Translations under genes and position numbers: made by a program
Part shown: piece by piece, positions 11,479-22,412 of the stretch
Layout: each line of letters begins with the position of its first letter
Numbering within the stretch: the stretch's first letter is position 1
Assembly: GCA_964016875.1 (NCBI GenBank)
Contig: OZ024728.1
Coordinates: forward strand, 28,009,328 to 28,073,327
Origin: Fallopia convolvulus
Taxonomy: Eukaryota > Streptophyta > Magnoliopsida > Caryophyllales > Polygonaceae
DNA length: 64,000 bases
Reading direction: 5' to 3'
The notes under the pieces: model-generated
Seen by the model: only the letters and a program-made list of their open reading frames with translations
What the model was told of the DNA's origin: nothing
Databases searched by the model: none

Positions 11479-13776
11479 ATGGTTCTTACCCGTTCTATTG
11501 ATAATTCGCCTGTTGTTCCTTTTGATCCAGAAATTAATAGGACTCTAAGTGAACTGAGACGTCAAGTTCAAGCTCAAGTGTTAGGCACTCAGTTTGATCC
11601 AGTAACTTATTCTTCTTCTTCCTCATCTGATTCAGAGGTTGAAGAACAGTTTGTAACAATGGAAGATCGTACTATTAGGCAACTGATTGCGCCTAATCTA
11701 GAGCAACAACAGCTTGATCTTCGATTTCCCGCACTAGGGGAAGGAGTGAAGTTTGAGCTTAAGTCTGGTCTTCTCCATTACTTACCTAAGTTCCATGGAT
11801 TGAGTGGTGAGGATCCGAATAAACATCTTACAGAGTTCCATTCTGTTTGTTTGGGAATGAAGCCGGCTGATGTGACTGAAGATCAGCTGATGTTGAGGGC
11901 TTTTCAATTTTCTTTAGCTGACACAGCTAAGGAATGGCTTCTGTACTTAGCACCTGAGACGATTACTACTTAGGCTCAAATGAAGGGCGCTTTTTTGGAA
12001 AAATATTTCCCTGCTGCCAAGCAAACATCAATCAAGAAGCAACTGAGCAGTTTGGAGCAGGGTGATGATGAGAATCTGTATGAATATTATGAGCGTTACA
12101 AGAGGCTCATAGCCAGCTGTCCCTATCATGGCTATTCTGATAAAGATATGATTTGCTATATTAGTGAAGGGCTCTGTGATGCTGACAAGCGCCTGATGAA
12201 TGCGTCTTGTGGAGGTTCTTATGAGAATCTCACTCCTAGGCAGGCGTTTGAAAAGTTGGAGACTCTAGCTGAGCAATGCAGGAACTAGAGAAAGAGGTCC
12301 AACAGTAGGTTTGTAAATTCTGTGAATGATTCCCTGAATGCTGAAGTAAGGGAGTTAAAGGCTATGATGAAGCAACTGTTGGTAGGTAATGGAGTTTCAA
12401 GTTCAAGGGCTTGGGAAATTTGTGGTGAAACAGGCCATCCTTCTGATGCATGCCCTATCATGCAAGAGCCATCAGCTGATGTCAATGCTATAGGGAACTA
12501 TGATCAAGCAAGGCCCCGGAATGACCCATATTCAAATACATACAATCCGGGGTGGGCGAACCATCCTAACTTTAGATGGAATCAACAACCTCAACAGCCT
12601 TTTCCACAATAGGGAGGTCAGCCCAACTATGTTCCCAGACCTAATTATGTGCCAAGGCCCCAAGTTCCTCATGAAAATCCCGCTATTATCACTCAACTCA
12701 TGAAGGACAATCAAGAGACCAAGGCTGCAGTGAAACATCTTGAAAATCAATTGAGCCAGATTGCAACCAGCCTTAGTCGCTTAGAAGCCAGAGACTCGGG
12801 GAAACTTCCATCTCAGACCATTAACCCGAGGGAGAATGTGAGTGCCATCACATTGAGGAGTGGGAAAGAGCTGAATATCAATGTCCCAGCCAGCGGAAAC
12901 CAACCGAGCGCGCAGGAGGACAGCCCCGATCGCGGTACAGAAAACGAGGTTGAAACTGAGAGTCAGCCAGAACCCGCAACCGCAGACCAGAACCGCGCCC
13001 GCGGTCAACCCGCGCCCGCGGGTCCCCACCCGAGCTCGCGGGTCCCTCCTCCGATAAATTCAAAAACGTACGTTCGGCCTTCGTTTCCTCCCATGGCTTC
13101 ACAAAAGCCCGTTCCACCATTTCCTGAGGCACTGAAGGACACTCGGAGGCCAGCCAACGACACGGAAATTTTCGAAACCTTCTCAAAGTGTGAGGTAAAT
13201 GTTCCGTTACTTAAACTTGTTCAAAGTATTCCTCGGTTTGCTAAGTTTCTTAAAGAATTATGTACTACTAAGAGGAAACAGAATGAGAAGGGGAAGGTTA
13301 AGAAAATCAATCTTGTTGAAAAAGTAGAGAATGTATCTTCCATGCTTCAAAGGCAATTGCCTAAGAAATATGGAGATCTCGACAGGTTTACTGTTCTAGT
13401 AACCATAGGAGAGGCAAAAATTGAGTATTATATGCTTGATTTAGGAGCGTCTATAAATGTCATGCCACTTAGCATATATGAGCGGTTAGGTTTAGGGCCA
13501 TTACAAGATTCAAATATTACTATTGAACTGGCTGATCACTCTAATGTGCATCCGAAAGGATTTGTGGAAGATGTTTTAGTGCAGGTGGACGGTTTAATTT
13601 TTCCGATAGACTTTTATGTCCTGGAAATTGGTAAAGGGAGATACGGCCCAATTTTGCTGTTGGGTCGTCCGTTCATGAAGACGGCGAGCGCCGTCATTGA
13701 TGTTGCAAAGGGCTTATTATCCATGGCACATGAAGGTAAAAAGGTCCAGTTTCAGTTAGATGAGGACCCGTTTTGA
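11479..13776 (+). pseudogene. gag: gag-protease of Athila-like element (three nonsense codons)
   Basis: There is one frame throughout. I chose the ATG at 11479 (MVLTRSIDN) because the upstream extension lies in palindrome-rich leader. The gag core has LLHYLPKFHGLSGEDPNKHL, F-Q-F-S-L-A-D-T-A-K-E-W, FLEKYFPAAKQT and LEQGDDENLYEYYERYKRL. A zinc knuckle follows near 12410-12455 (xEICGETGHPSDAC), whose first Cys is replaced by Trp. A coiled segment LENQLSQIATSLSRLE and the family signature AITLRSGKEL come next, then a Pro/Ala linker made of GC palindromes. The C-terminal aspartic protease has MLDLGASINVMPLSIYERLG near 13432. Stops lie at 11971-11973, 12286-12288 and 12610-12612, consistent with Trp or Gln codons turned into TAG at two of them. 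The coding part ends with protease; no RT follows. Confidence 0.85.
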
Positions 13777-15328
13777 GCTATAAAAAGACGTCGGGCCATC
13801 GACGTTAAACAAAGGCGCTGCTCGGGAGGCAACCCGAGGTAAGTTTTTCTTTTCTTTACTTTTGTTTTTGTTCTTTTATTTTTAGTTTTAGTTTCGTTTT
13901 GGTTTTGTCGGGCTAACTTGCAGATTAAAAATTTCAAATCTCGATGACAGTGCAAGCCGAGGCGAGGATCCGAGGTCGCGGCTGGACCCGCGCTCGCGGG
14001 TCGGCCCTGACGGAATCAAGTTTTTGTTTTCTCGAAAAAAATAAAAAAATTTTAAAAAAATTAAAAAAATAAAAGTGAAACCCCCGAAATAAAAGCTTTT
14101 CGGGTGAAACCCTTGAAATAAAAGGTTTTCGGGTGAAACCCCCGAGATAAATCAGGAAAAAAAGAAGAGAGAAAAAAAAGAGTGTTCTTCCATATTCTAC
14201 CATCACCCACCAATCCATTTTTCTATATCTTTCCATGTCTAGTTCCTTGGAATTGTTAGTTACTATTACCAGGTTCCATCCCATTGTGGTGAGTCCGCAT
14301 CTACACCATCTTTGCGGCATTGTTCAAGTATGGGGGTGTTGCCGTCGTAAGAGTTTTTATTATTTTGAGGAGTCCAGTTCATTTTCATTGGAGACGTCCT
14401 ATGGTGTGGATCTGGTTGCTGAAGTTGTGAAGACGACATTCGAGATTTTCTATTCGAGAGTCGGTTTATGGATCTAGTGTTCGCTGTCACCAGTAGCCGC
14501 GCCCGCAGTCCATGACCTGCGTTCGCGGTTCGTTCCCAGACAAATCCGTTTGTTCCTGAGTTTGGTGCTTATAATTCCGGGAGTTCATTCCTCTCTTCTT
14601 TCGTATGTGAGTCTTCTGATTTTCCTCTTCTATGCTTAATTCCTTTCTCTTTACTTCATTGAGGACAATGAAGGATTTAAGTATGGTGGAGGAAGTACTC
14701 ACTACTCATATCATAGATAGTTGCATTTCAGTTTATTTTTCGTTATTTTTATGGGATTTTTGTTCCATGTTTTGTATAGAGAAAAGTTTGAAGAAAAATA
14801 AAAAAATGAAAAAGCCATAAAAAATTGAAAAAAGGCATAGAAAATCCTGGGATGAGCTGAAAACCCGAAAGGGCAGCTCAGGTAAAAAGCAGGTAACCCG
14901 GACCAGCATTAGGCTAGGGTAATAAGAGGTTCAAGAGTGATTGTGAGCATATGTGAGCACACCTAAAGAATAATGAAAAGAGTGATTAGGTGAAAACCCG
15001 AAAGGGCGCCTAAGTAGAATGAGTGGTAAAATCAGAGTGTTTAGGATCATATTCTACTTTGGGGTCTGGGGATTACATTTTAGATGTCCGGTAGATCCTA
15101 TGTTGCTCTACACTTTTTAGAGCTTGAGTGTTACATTTTGTATTGGTGAGGTGTGTGTTTGAGCTTTTCATGTCTTTGATCATTGTTTTCTCTACATGGG
15201 TTAGGGTTGTGAGATGAGAATTTTAGATTTTTCATATTCCCTTATTACTTCATGTGGATCTTATTTGTATTGATTGTTAGATTTTATTTGAGCTTACTCG
15301 AGGACGAGAAAGATCTAAGTATGGGGGA
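13777..15328 (+). other. 3' non-coding region of gag-only element with conserved hairpin and polypurine tracts
   Basis: Directly after protease comes the Athila-type conserved stretch GACGTTAAACAAAGGCGCTG, followed by a perfect hairpin CTCGGG-AGGCAA-CCCGAG (13821-13838). GC palindromes recur at 13985-14002 and about 14496-14530. Two sequences of polypurine type occur: TTTAAGTATGGTGGAGG (about 14676-14692) and TCTAAGTATGGGGGATG (about 15314-15330). The second borders the LTR. Paired 'gaaaacccgaaagggc' motifs lie near 14859 and 14993. No convincing ORF was seen. Confidence 0.65.
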
Positions 15329-15473
15329 TGTAGGCAGGCATTTCATTAAGGGCATCAGTAAATGGAATAGAAATATGTAACCCTTGAAGAATTTTAACAA
15401 AGCGTAGACTTTTTAATTGGGAAAGGAAGAGTTTTAGACGGACTCGGAATAGAGAGAGACCCGGATCGAGGCC
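15329..15473 (+). repeat. Start of 3' LTR of gag-only element (truncated)
   Basis: It begins TGTAGGCAGGC right after the polypurine tract. Sequence recognisable as minus-strand Athila gag starts by 15474, so only about 145 bp of this LTR remain. The exact breakpoint between 15420 and 15475 cannot be fixed by eye. Confidence 0.5.
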
Positions 15474-16180
15474 CTACCAAATCGACAAGAGGGTCGATCG
15501 GTGTTGTAGAAGGGTCGATATCGACCCTAGGGGGTCGGTATCGAGTTGAGAATTCGGTTCAGAAGACTTACTTGTCCTGGAGGGGTCGATATCGACCTGT
15601 TGGGGCTCGGTATCGACCCTTGTGGGGTCGATATCGACCCTGTTAGGGTCGTTGTCCTCATTACCGGGCTTTTTCTTTTTCTCTTTAGCACGGTTCGGTA
15701 GTGTCTTTCCGCTTCGGAGGTGGACTGCTGCAATTTGGCCTTTCGGGTTCTCCTCGGGACGACCCGGTAATTGCCCTTGAGGTCTCGGAATTTGTGTAGC
15801 CATGTTGCCAAGTTGGGATTCAACGTTCTTCTTCCATGTTTCTAGCTCTCCCAATTGTGCTCGTACTCCATTCAACTGATTGTTAAGGTTGGTTTGGACT
15901 CCATCAATCTTGTTGTGGACGTCATTAATTTTGTTGTGGTCTGTAAGGAGGAGCCTTCTTTCCCTCTTGTAGCCCCTGTACCCATGAAGGTACCTCTTGA
16001 TATCCGGGTGGTCTGTAAGGAGGAGCCTTCTTTTCCTGTGGTGGAGGTGCTTGGATTTGACATTGATTGTAACCTCCCCAACTGGGATAATTCGTTGGCC
16101 TATCATAATTATTAGGCGGGTTTCTGTATTGCCCTCTCATATAATTCATTTCAACATGTGTCTTAGCGACTCTTACCTGT
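15474..16180 (-). pseudogene. gag: C-terminal part of gag of minus-strand Athila-like element
   Basis: On the minus strand, from 16180 downward, the reading gives HVEMNYMRGQYRN, a Tyr/Pro/Gln-rich stretch with a short repeated 'KKAPPYRPP' module, the coiled segment LGELETWKKNVESQLGNMATQ, and the family signature AAVHLRSGKTLP. A Lys-rich linker follows, with repeated VDIDPxR units encoded by copies of the palindrome GGTCGATATCGACC. It stops before any protease. This is the downstream half of the gag whose N-terminal half is at 30119-30857; the second Tekay-type element sits between them. Some gag sequence was lost at the junction. Confidence 0.75.
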
Positions 16181-19100
16181 ACAAATACAAATCATATGAA
16201 TTTCGAATTTTAATTAATGTAATAATTACAAGGAGACAAAAATATAAAACAAGGCAAATAAAAAGGTGACAAGAGCCGGGACTCGAACCCGAGACCTCTT
16301 GCACCTTTCACAAACTCACACACTCAATTCCGCTTGGCTAGCTCAATTTTAATACCCACATTACAATTCTTTTAATTATAAACCCTCATTCTTCTTCTTC
16401 TTCAAACAAATCAGACTGATGTCTGATAGAAGTGACGCTCATTCAATTCATGAGAGAAATTCCAGCCATTCTTCTCCATTACTTCTAAAACCTTCCAAGG
16501 ACTTGCATCACCCTTTGTCATCACTCAACAAACACACTTTTCACCAATTGGCATCAATCTACTCCCCCACTATTGGTCAAACTCCATTGAAGAGGATCAC
16601 TAGAGCTTCCTTGGTTGCCTATTTAAAGGCTGGAAAATTCACAAGAAGCTCACACAAACTTCCTCCTCTCTTCCTCTTACAAATTCAATCCCATTCAAAG
16701 CCTAGAAATCCCAATTTAATTTTTGTTTCAAATCTGATTTTTTTGGGAAAAATCCCCAAAACCCTAAATTTGCCTTGCCTTGTACCACCGGAGGACACTA
16801 CCGACACCGGCCGGCCACCACCGCCACTCGGGCGCAGCCACCTCCGCCTGCCGGAGCTTCGTCACCGCCCAGTCGTCCGCCAGGAGTAGTCCGTCGTTCG
16901 TCCATCCTGATTCATCTCTCTGTTTCTTTTTACGTAAAAGAAGAAGAAGGAGAAAGATGGTATGTGGGCCTAATCCTAGTTGGGTAATTTTAATTAAACT
17001 TGGGCTACTTATTAGGCCCAAAATACCAATTAAAAATCAGATTTCTTTTATCAAATAGAAATTGCTTGTACATAATTTTTAATGAGAAAAAAAATAACAT
17101 GCATGTGGGAGATCTAAAGGGAAATAATTTTCGTAAGTGTTAAATAAATTTCAATACATTGTAAGAATCATAAAAATAACTTTTTAACATAAAATTCAGA
17201 TTTAAAAAGAAATAATATTAGCTTGGACATATTTTCTTCTATTATAGAACAAATAGTCTAAAATAAAGAAGATTTAATAAAACAAGACTTTAGTAAAGAG
17301 AAAAGTAGTCTTGCATGTCTTTTAATCATATTATATGCTTTGGGATAATAATAGTAAGATACTTTGAATAAATTGTTTTAATAAGAACAAATAAGGAATT
17401 AAATTAATTTAAATAAATAGTTTGCATGTGTCTTTATATAAGGAAATAGAATAAGCTAGACAAGGAAACTTTTTGTAAATAAATTTATGGGACTAAAATA
17501 TGAGTTTATGCTTGTCAAAATATAACATAAATAATATTACAATATTTAGAGTTTATTTTAATAAATAAAGAAACAAGAGTAAGTGGATGGTAAAATATTA
17601 TCTTAAGACCATTTTATTAAAGTAGAGAGTTTCCATGTCATTTAAAGTTAATGATAGATTTTATATAATAATGACCTAATTTAAATATGGGCTTGAGATC
17701 TTGTTAGTTGAGGAAAAAGGATTAAATCAATTAAATAAATTATAAGTATATTGGTAAGTCTTTATCCTACTTTATACTTAATTCATTTCATAAGTTAAAA
17801 GACATAATAAGATCCCATATAAAATATTTTTATATAAAGTTATTATATTAAAGATGGTAGCTTTTGATTATTAAATGATACCTTGTTAGAAGAATATATA
17901 TATATAAGATATTATTAATAGGGCATATCTCTAAGTGTAGAGGAGTTAAAGATATATGAAATTATTTATAATAATAATAATAAAATTATTATTTGATTTG
18001 CCAAGTCTCTAGGTGTAGAGATTTCCATAAATATAGCTTCTAATAATAAAATATGGTAGTAGTGAGAAATTCTTATAATGGCAAGACATAATTATTTTAA
18101 ATAACTTTTAAGAAGCTCTCATAAAAGTAGTGTTACAAAATTGGTAAGCACATGGACTATAGTTTTATATTAAATATTGCCTTTATGAAGAAGTAATATT
18201 AATTATATAAAAAAATTAGAGTACCTATTTTTAAGTGTAGAGAACAACAAAACTATATGGATATAATTATATTAATGATATATATATTACAAATATGGAT
18301 AATAAAATGTTAGTTTTATCTATCTCTAAAGTGTAGAGATTTTTCCTACAAGACATAAAAAAATTACTATAAATATAATAGTTGTGATTTTAAATGGAGA
18401 TATAATATATTGTTTATTTATGAAGATGTCTTGCATAAAAAGATATTGTAAGATATAGAAAAGATATTATTATTACTAACTTATATATAAATAAAGAAGT
18501 TGCATGCTCCTAGTTTTGTGAAATAATATTCTAAGACATGGGAAAATCATTTAAATAAATAATAGAATTTATTATTATCTCTCATACATGGAAAGTATGC
18601 TATATTAAGTAATTGGAATTTTTTCACATAAGGAAAGTACTAGAAAAAGGACTTAATATAATATGAATATTACATGTCTTCTTAAAGTAAGCATGATAAG
18701 AGGATAAAATAATAAAGACATATTCTAGCATTTAAAAAGATATTATATGATTAAGTTGGGTTAAAAGATATTAATATGGGAAAGTAAAAGATATTTTTAT
18801 GACAAGGGCGTTTTAGACTTTTCACATACTAAGGAAGAGTTTTATAAAAACAATATTTCATATAGTTATGGAAACTATATCTTAACAATTATATAAAGAT
18901 AATATCCTTACTTGGTTATAATAAGAAAGTAATAAATTTATCTAAAAGGAATATTGACCTTAAGTTAATGAGTATTTGATAAATTGAGTATTACTAAACC
19001 TTGATCTTCAAAGGATAATAATAATTAAATCCAAATAAAGAATTTATAAGAAATACAAGGATATTACCAATATAAAATAATAATAAGGAATATTATTATT

Positions 19101-20516
19101 TTATTCATCTCCACCTAAATTATTATTATAATAATTTAGAAATTAATTCTCTTATAAAATGAATATAAGAGATATTTAAAACTTTAGAAGAATTAAAGAA
19201 ATTCTTATTAAAGTTCGTACGTACCTCTCGTGTCGATAGGTCGGGATTCTCGCTCGAAGTCGTGAGTCAAATAGTTCCGTCAAGCTCGATTGTTAGAACT
19301 CGCAAAAGCAAAGGCAAGTGGAATTTCCCCTTGTGCCCTTTTATATCCGTCTACATGATATTTCTCGATGTTGGGAACGACTTGTAGGTCTCAATAAAAA
19401 TGAACCTAGGAAATATCGAATGCTAGAAATAACGACTCATTGTTAGCATGGTTGCTTTATATACTCGTAATAGGATTATATAAGCTAGTGTAGTTATTAT
19501 CTTGATTGCTTGTGGTCTCACTCAGAGATTTACTTTGAATAAACTAGAAAGGGGTGCGGGATAGCCGACGCCTCTATATAACCTTACTAAGTCGTACGTC
19601 CATACGACTTTCGGGATCATGATCTCCATCCGCTCCGATTGCAAGGAGGGATTGTGCGCACTCTAGCTATGCCGGGGAATTGAAGTTCTCCCTCGGGTGG
19701 CTCGGATTATCCGTGTCCCACCACTCTCTATTAAAAATCGTTAACCCAGTCGAATATCTTTCGTCACTATATAAGATAAGTGTGAATGCACATTTAAGAT
19801 ACCAAAACCGGACCGGTCTCAAATGATCGATCCGGCTCTCAGTCTGCTCAGGGCGCGAGAGGTTTTTACTTGTATGAATTAATAAACGTTCCCAACACAC
19901 TTCCAAAATCCTAAAGAAGTCTACAATCTAGTAGTTCTTCTATCGCTTTTCGAGTTATCTTTGTCTAAGATATACTCTTCTTTGAACCATTAAAGCTCCA
20001 CATAGACAAGCCTTATCATATAGCCCTTCGTAAACACAACCCTAATATCTCTTTCGATAATACTTGAAATTACCAAATTACCCTCGAGAAGTTCCCTTCC
20101 CGCTTGCTTAGTCTCCTAGACTAATTCTTCTTTTCCGCATGTTTGCTTGGCATTCTCTCGCCCCTCGCGAATTATGTCAGAATCTAGGAATCCCAACAAG
20201 GCGTGAAGTGAAGTGAAGACGAAGGAAGAACAAGGATTTTCAAGATGTACCTTTCTATCATTTTGCTTTAGTTTCATTACGTTTCAAGGACAAGCAGGTT
20301 TTGCATTTCAATTCCGAACAACTTTATATTTGAAAACAATGTAAGAGGTTATGTAAGAACCAAGTCTCCCTCGGGAGCACCTTTTCTCATTATGTATTAT
20401 GTTTTATTCCGCATTTTAATTGTTCTATATCATTCTAAAAGCCTTGGGTGACTTTGGACGGTAAAGTCTGAGGTCACTGGCGGTAACACCCAATGTTGTA
20501 AAATAGGGGTGTTACA
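16181..20516 (+). repeat. 5' LTR of second Tekay-type element (5'-truncated)
   Basis: It is homologous to 25772-30118. It contains an antisense tRNA-like sequence (16270-16344), an inverted repeat TCAGACTGATGTCTGA near 16411, TATA-like CTATTTAAAGG (16619), a GC-rich pocket (16785-16890), and an AT-rich gene-free middle (17000-19190) with repeated hairpins TCTCTAxGTGTAGAGA. A conserved 3' third ends GGGGTGTTACA. Confidence 0.9.
16270..16344 (-). other. Antisense tRNA-like sequence in 5' LTR
   Basis: Minus strand: A-box TAGCCAAGCGGA and B-box GGTTCGAGTCCC with about 38 bases between them. CAAGAG near the B-box could pair with CTCTTG at the end. Both boxes fit the RNA polymerase III consensus. 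No proper cloverleaf is seen. Confidence 0.65.
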
Positions 20517-20520
20517 ATTG

Positions 20521-20532
20521 TGGTATAAGAGC
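20521..20532 (+). promoter_or_regulatory. Primer binding site, initiator tRNA-Met type (one mismatch)
   Basis: TGGTATAAGAGC lies four bases after the LTR end. The usual plant site is TGGTATCAGAGC, which the third Tekay-type element carries at 62918. The single C-to-A difference sits mid-site. Confidence 0.85.
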
Positions 20533-21608
20533 TAAACGTTTTGTTTTCAAAACCGAAAACTTTTAAAACCGAATTTTACGAAAACCGAGAACTTTTAAAC
20601 CCTAACTTTTTACTTCCGCTACTTAAACCTTCCATTTATAGAAAAATTCCTTTTACATCCTTTAAAGAGAACTTAGGAATATTAACTTTCCAAATTCAAA
20701 TTTCTTAGCTAAAAAAAAAACCTTTTGAAAATGTTTAAAACTTTAGATAACAAATACTTAGTTCTAGAACTACCATTTTTACAAAATTCCTTTATATCTT
20801 TCGAAAACTTAAAGTCGTATAAACTTTTAAAATTTTGGGAAAACTTGAAACACTTCAATAGAAACTTTTGACTTAAACCTTCACACTAGGAAACTTGTTG
20901 GTAAACGAGAAGTTATTTCTTAAAGTAATCAAGTTCAAGAGAAAAATCTTAGACTCCTTAATAGGACCAAGAAAATGAAAAGTCTTAAATTTGATATTTT
21001 ATGTCTAAACCTTATATCCGAGAATGCCTTAAAAACTTCTTCCAAGTATTTTAAAGAAAACTCTAAAGTTACTCATAGAAAGTCTAAAATCAAGACTCAT
21101 ATAAGAGTAACTTATAAGTAGAAACTATAAGACAATAAGATCCTAGAATCGGAATCATTTTATTTGCAAAGTCTTATACAAGAGTTTTAAAAATCAAGTT
21201 CTACTAAAGCGTTAGCATACCGACTTCTTATCTACAAACTTTATTTGAATTAAGTACACCAATTTTTCCTATAATCAAAGAATTAAGACTCAAAGAATTT
21301 TTCCTTAAATGATAATAAGAATTCCCCCGAAAACCATAATCAAAAATCTTTAACCTCTCCTTCAAAGGTTAGAAGTACTTTACGTCATACATGAAGTAAA
21401 TTTTCTATACTTTAAAAGTTTGTCTTTTAATTTAAAGTCATATAAAGTGAGCTTTTAATAGAAACTTTAAAACCGTTATAATTCTTTAAGGATGTACATG
21501 TGTTTAAAATGAAAAATTTCGTTTTCAAATTTCAAAACTTCCTTCCAATATCTTCGTCGCATAGAATCAAGGATATTCTATATAAACGCCTCTCTCTTCT
21601 CAACAGAA
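20533..21608 (+). other. Untranslated leader of second Tekay-type element
   Basis: This is about 1.1 kb of AT-rich sequence without a convincing ORF. It shares the GACCAAGAAAATGAAAA block with the leader of the first element (near 20965) and the sequence before ORF0. Confidence 0.6.
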
Positions 21609-22412
21609 ATGGTACTCACTAGAAGTCTAACCCGAATCAGGGATGAAGCCAAAAAGGCCGCCCAAGAGCTTGATGAGGCTTTCGCTCAATGGCCGTTTTT
21701 GCCAAATGGATACCCCGAGGACAACCCCGAGCTAGCACTACAAGAGGAGATGCATGAAAATGCACCCGAGGTGAATCTCGAGGAAGAGAACCTTGAAGAA
21801 GCATACCCCGTGGGAGGAGTTAATAATTCACTTCACGGCCAATCAAGTCCGGAAATCTCTGAGCAGGAATTCTCGGGATATCATCCATGGGGACACATGA
21901 CGAAGACTCCACGTCACCAAATCACAAGTCAAGTTCCAATGACCTATCAAGCGGATGGATGGGCTAACTGAACTCAGGGAGAGTCATCCCATCACCAAGC
22001 AAATGGTCAAGCAAGAAACCCATCTCCAATCAGTGACCCAAACCCAACGAGGATTCGTCAACCAGATTACGACGATCTCCTCCAACATAAGGGGGTAGGG
22101 TCGGAAGAAATAAGGTCCTACCAGAATATGGATGTTCTTCCCCATGAAGGCGTCTGTCTAAGACGAACCCGTTACATGAACTATGACCTGTTAGAGAGGC
22201 GCAAAGAAGGCTGGCTAAACAGACAAATGGCCGAACAAGACGAATTGTTCCAAGTCAAAGTCCGACTAAGCGAACTTCGCGCAAGGAGCGCGTATCGTCG
22301 CAGGCAGATTGAGCAGGCCAACTTAGTACTGGACAATGAGAGCGGGATTCTTGACGAGAATCTCTTTGACGACCATTTCCTCGATAAGTATAGTTACCCC
22401 GACCGTCCCTAG
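21609..22412 (+). pseudogene. Broken ORF0 of second Tekay-type element
   Basis: An N-terminal open part at 21609-21971 starts MVLTRSLTRIRDEAKKAAQE and then becomes Glu-rich, like ORF0 of the first element. It stops at 21969-21971. A second open part (22128-22412) lies in the same frame and holds the conserved C-terminus: a charged helix with LFQVKVRLSELRARSAYRRR, then QIEQANLVLDNESGILDENL and FLDKYSYPDRP. That tail matches the end of the ORF at 296-1474 closely, although the acidic N-terminal parts have diverged. It sits at the same place between leader and gag. Function unknown. Confidence 0.7.

Larger units (their letters stand above)
10391..15473 (+). mobile_element. Athila-like gag-protease-only Ty3/gypsy element (non-autonomous)
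   Basis: It consists of a 5' LTR remnant, tRNA-Asp primer site, gag-protease, a post-coding hairpin, a long 3' region, a polypurine tract and the start of a 3' LTR. No RT, RNase H or integrase is present between the protease end (13776) and the polypurine tract (15320). It therefore resembles plant gag-only (TR-GAG-like) elements that depend on partners. GC-rich palindromes of the ACCCGCG..CGCGGGT type recur throughout. Its 5' LTR is cut by the first Tekay element and its 3' LTR is cut near 15470, where minus-strand Athila-like sequence begins. Confidence 0.8.

Noticed and set aside
13934..14320. 128-codon minus-strand ORF in the 3' region of the gag-only element
   Set aside because: It contains a Phe/Leu run from an A-rich tract and palindromes; no env-like or other motif is visible.
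16419..16889. 156-codon ORF in the Tekay 5' LTR, and the longer version at 25857-26480 in the 3' LTR
   Set aside because: It spans the promoter and GC pocket, and its conservation between the two LTRs is explained by recent LTR duplication. No domain; not conserved in the other LTRs.
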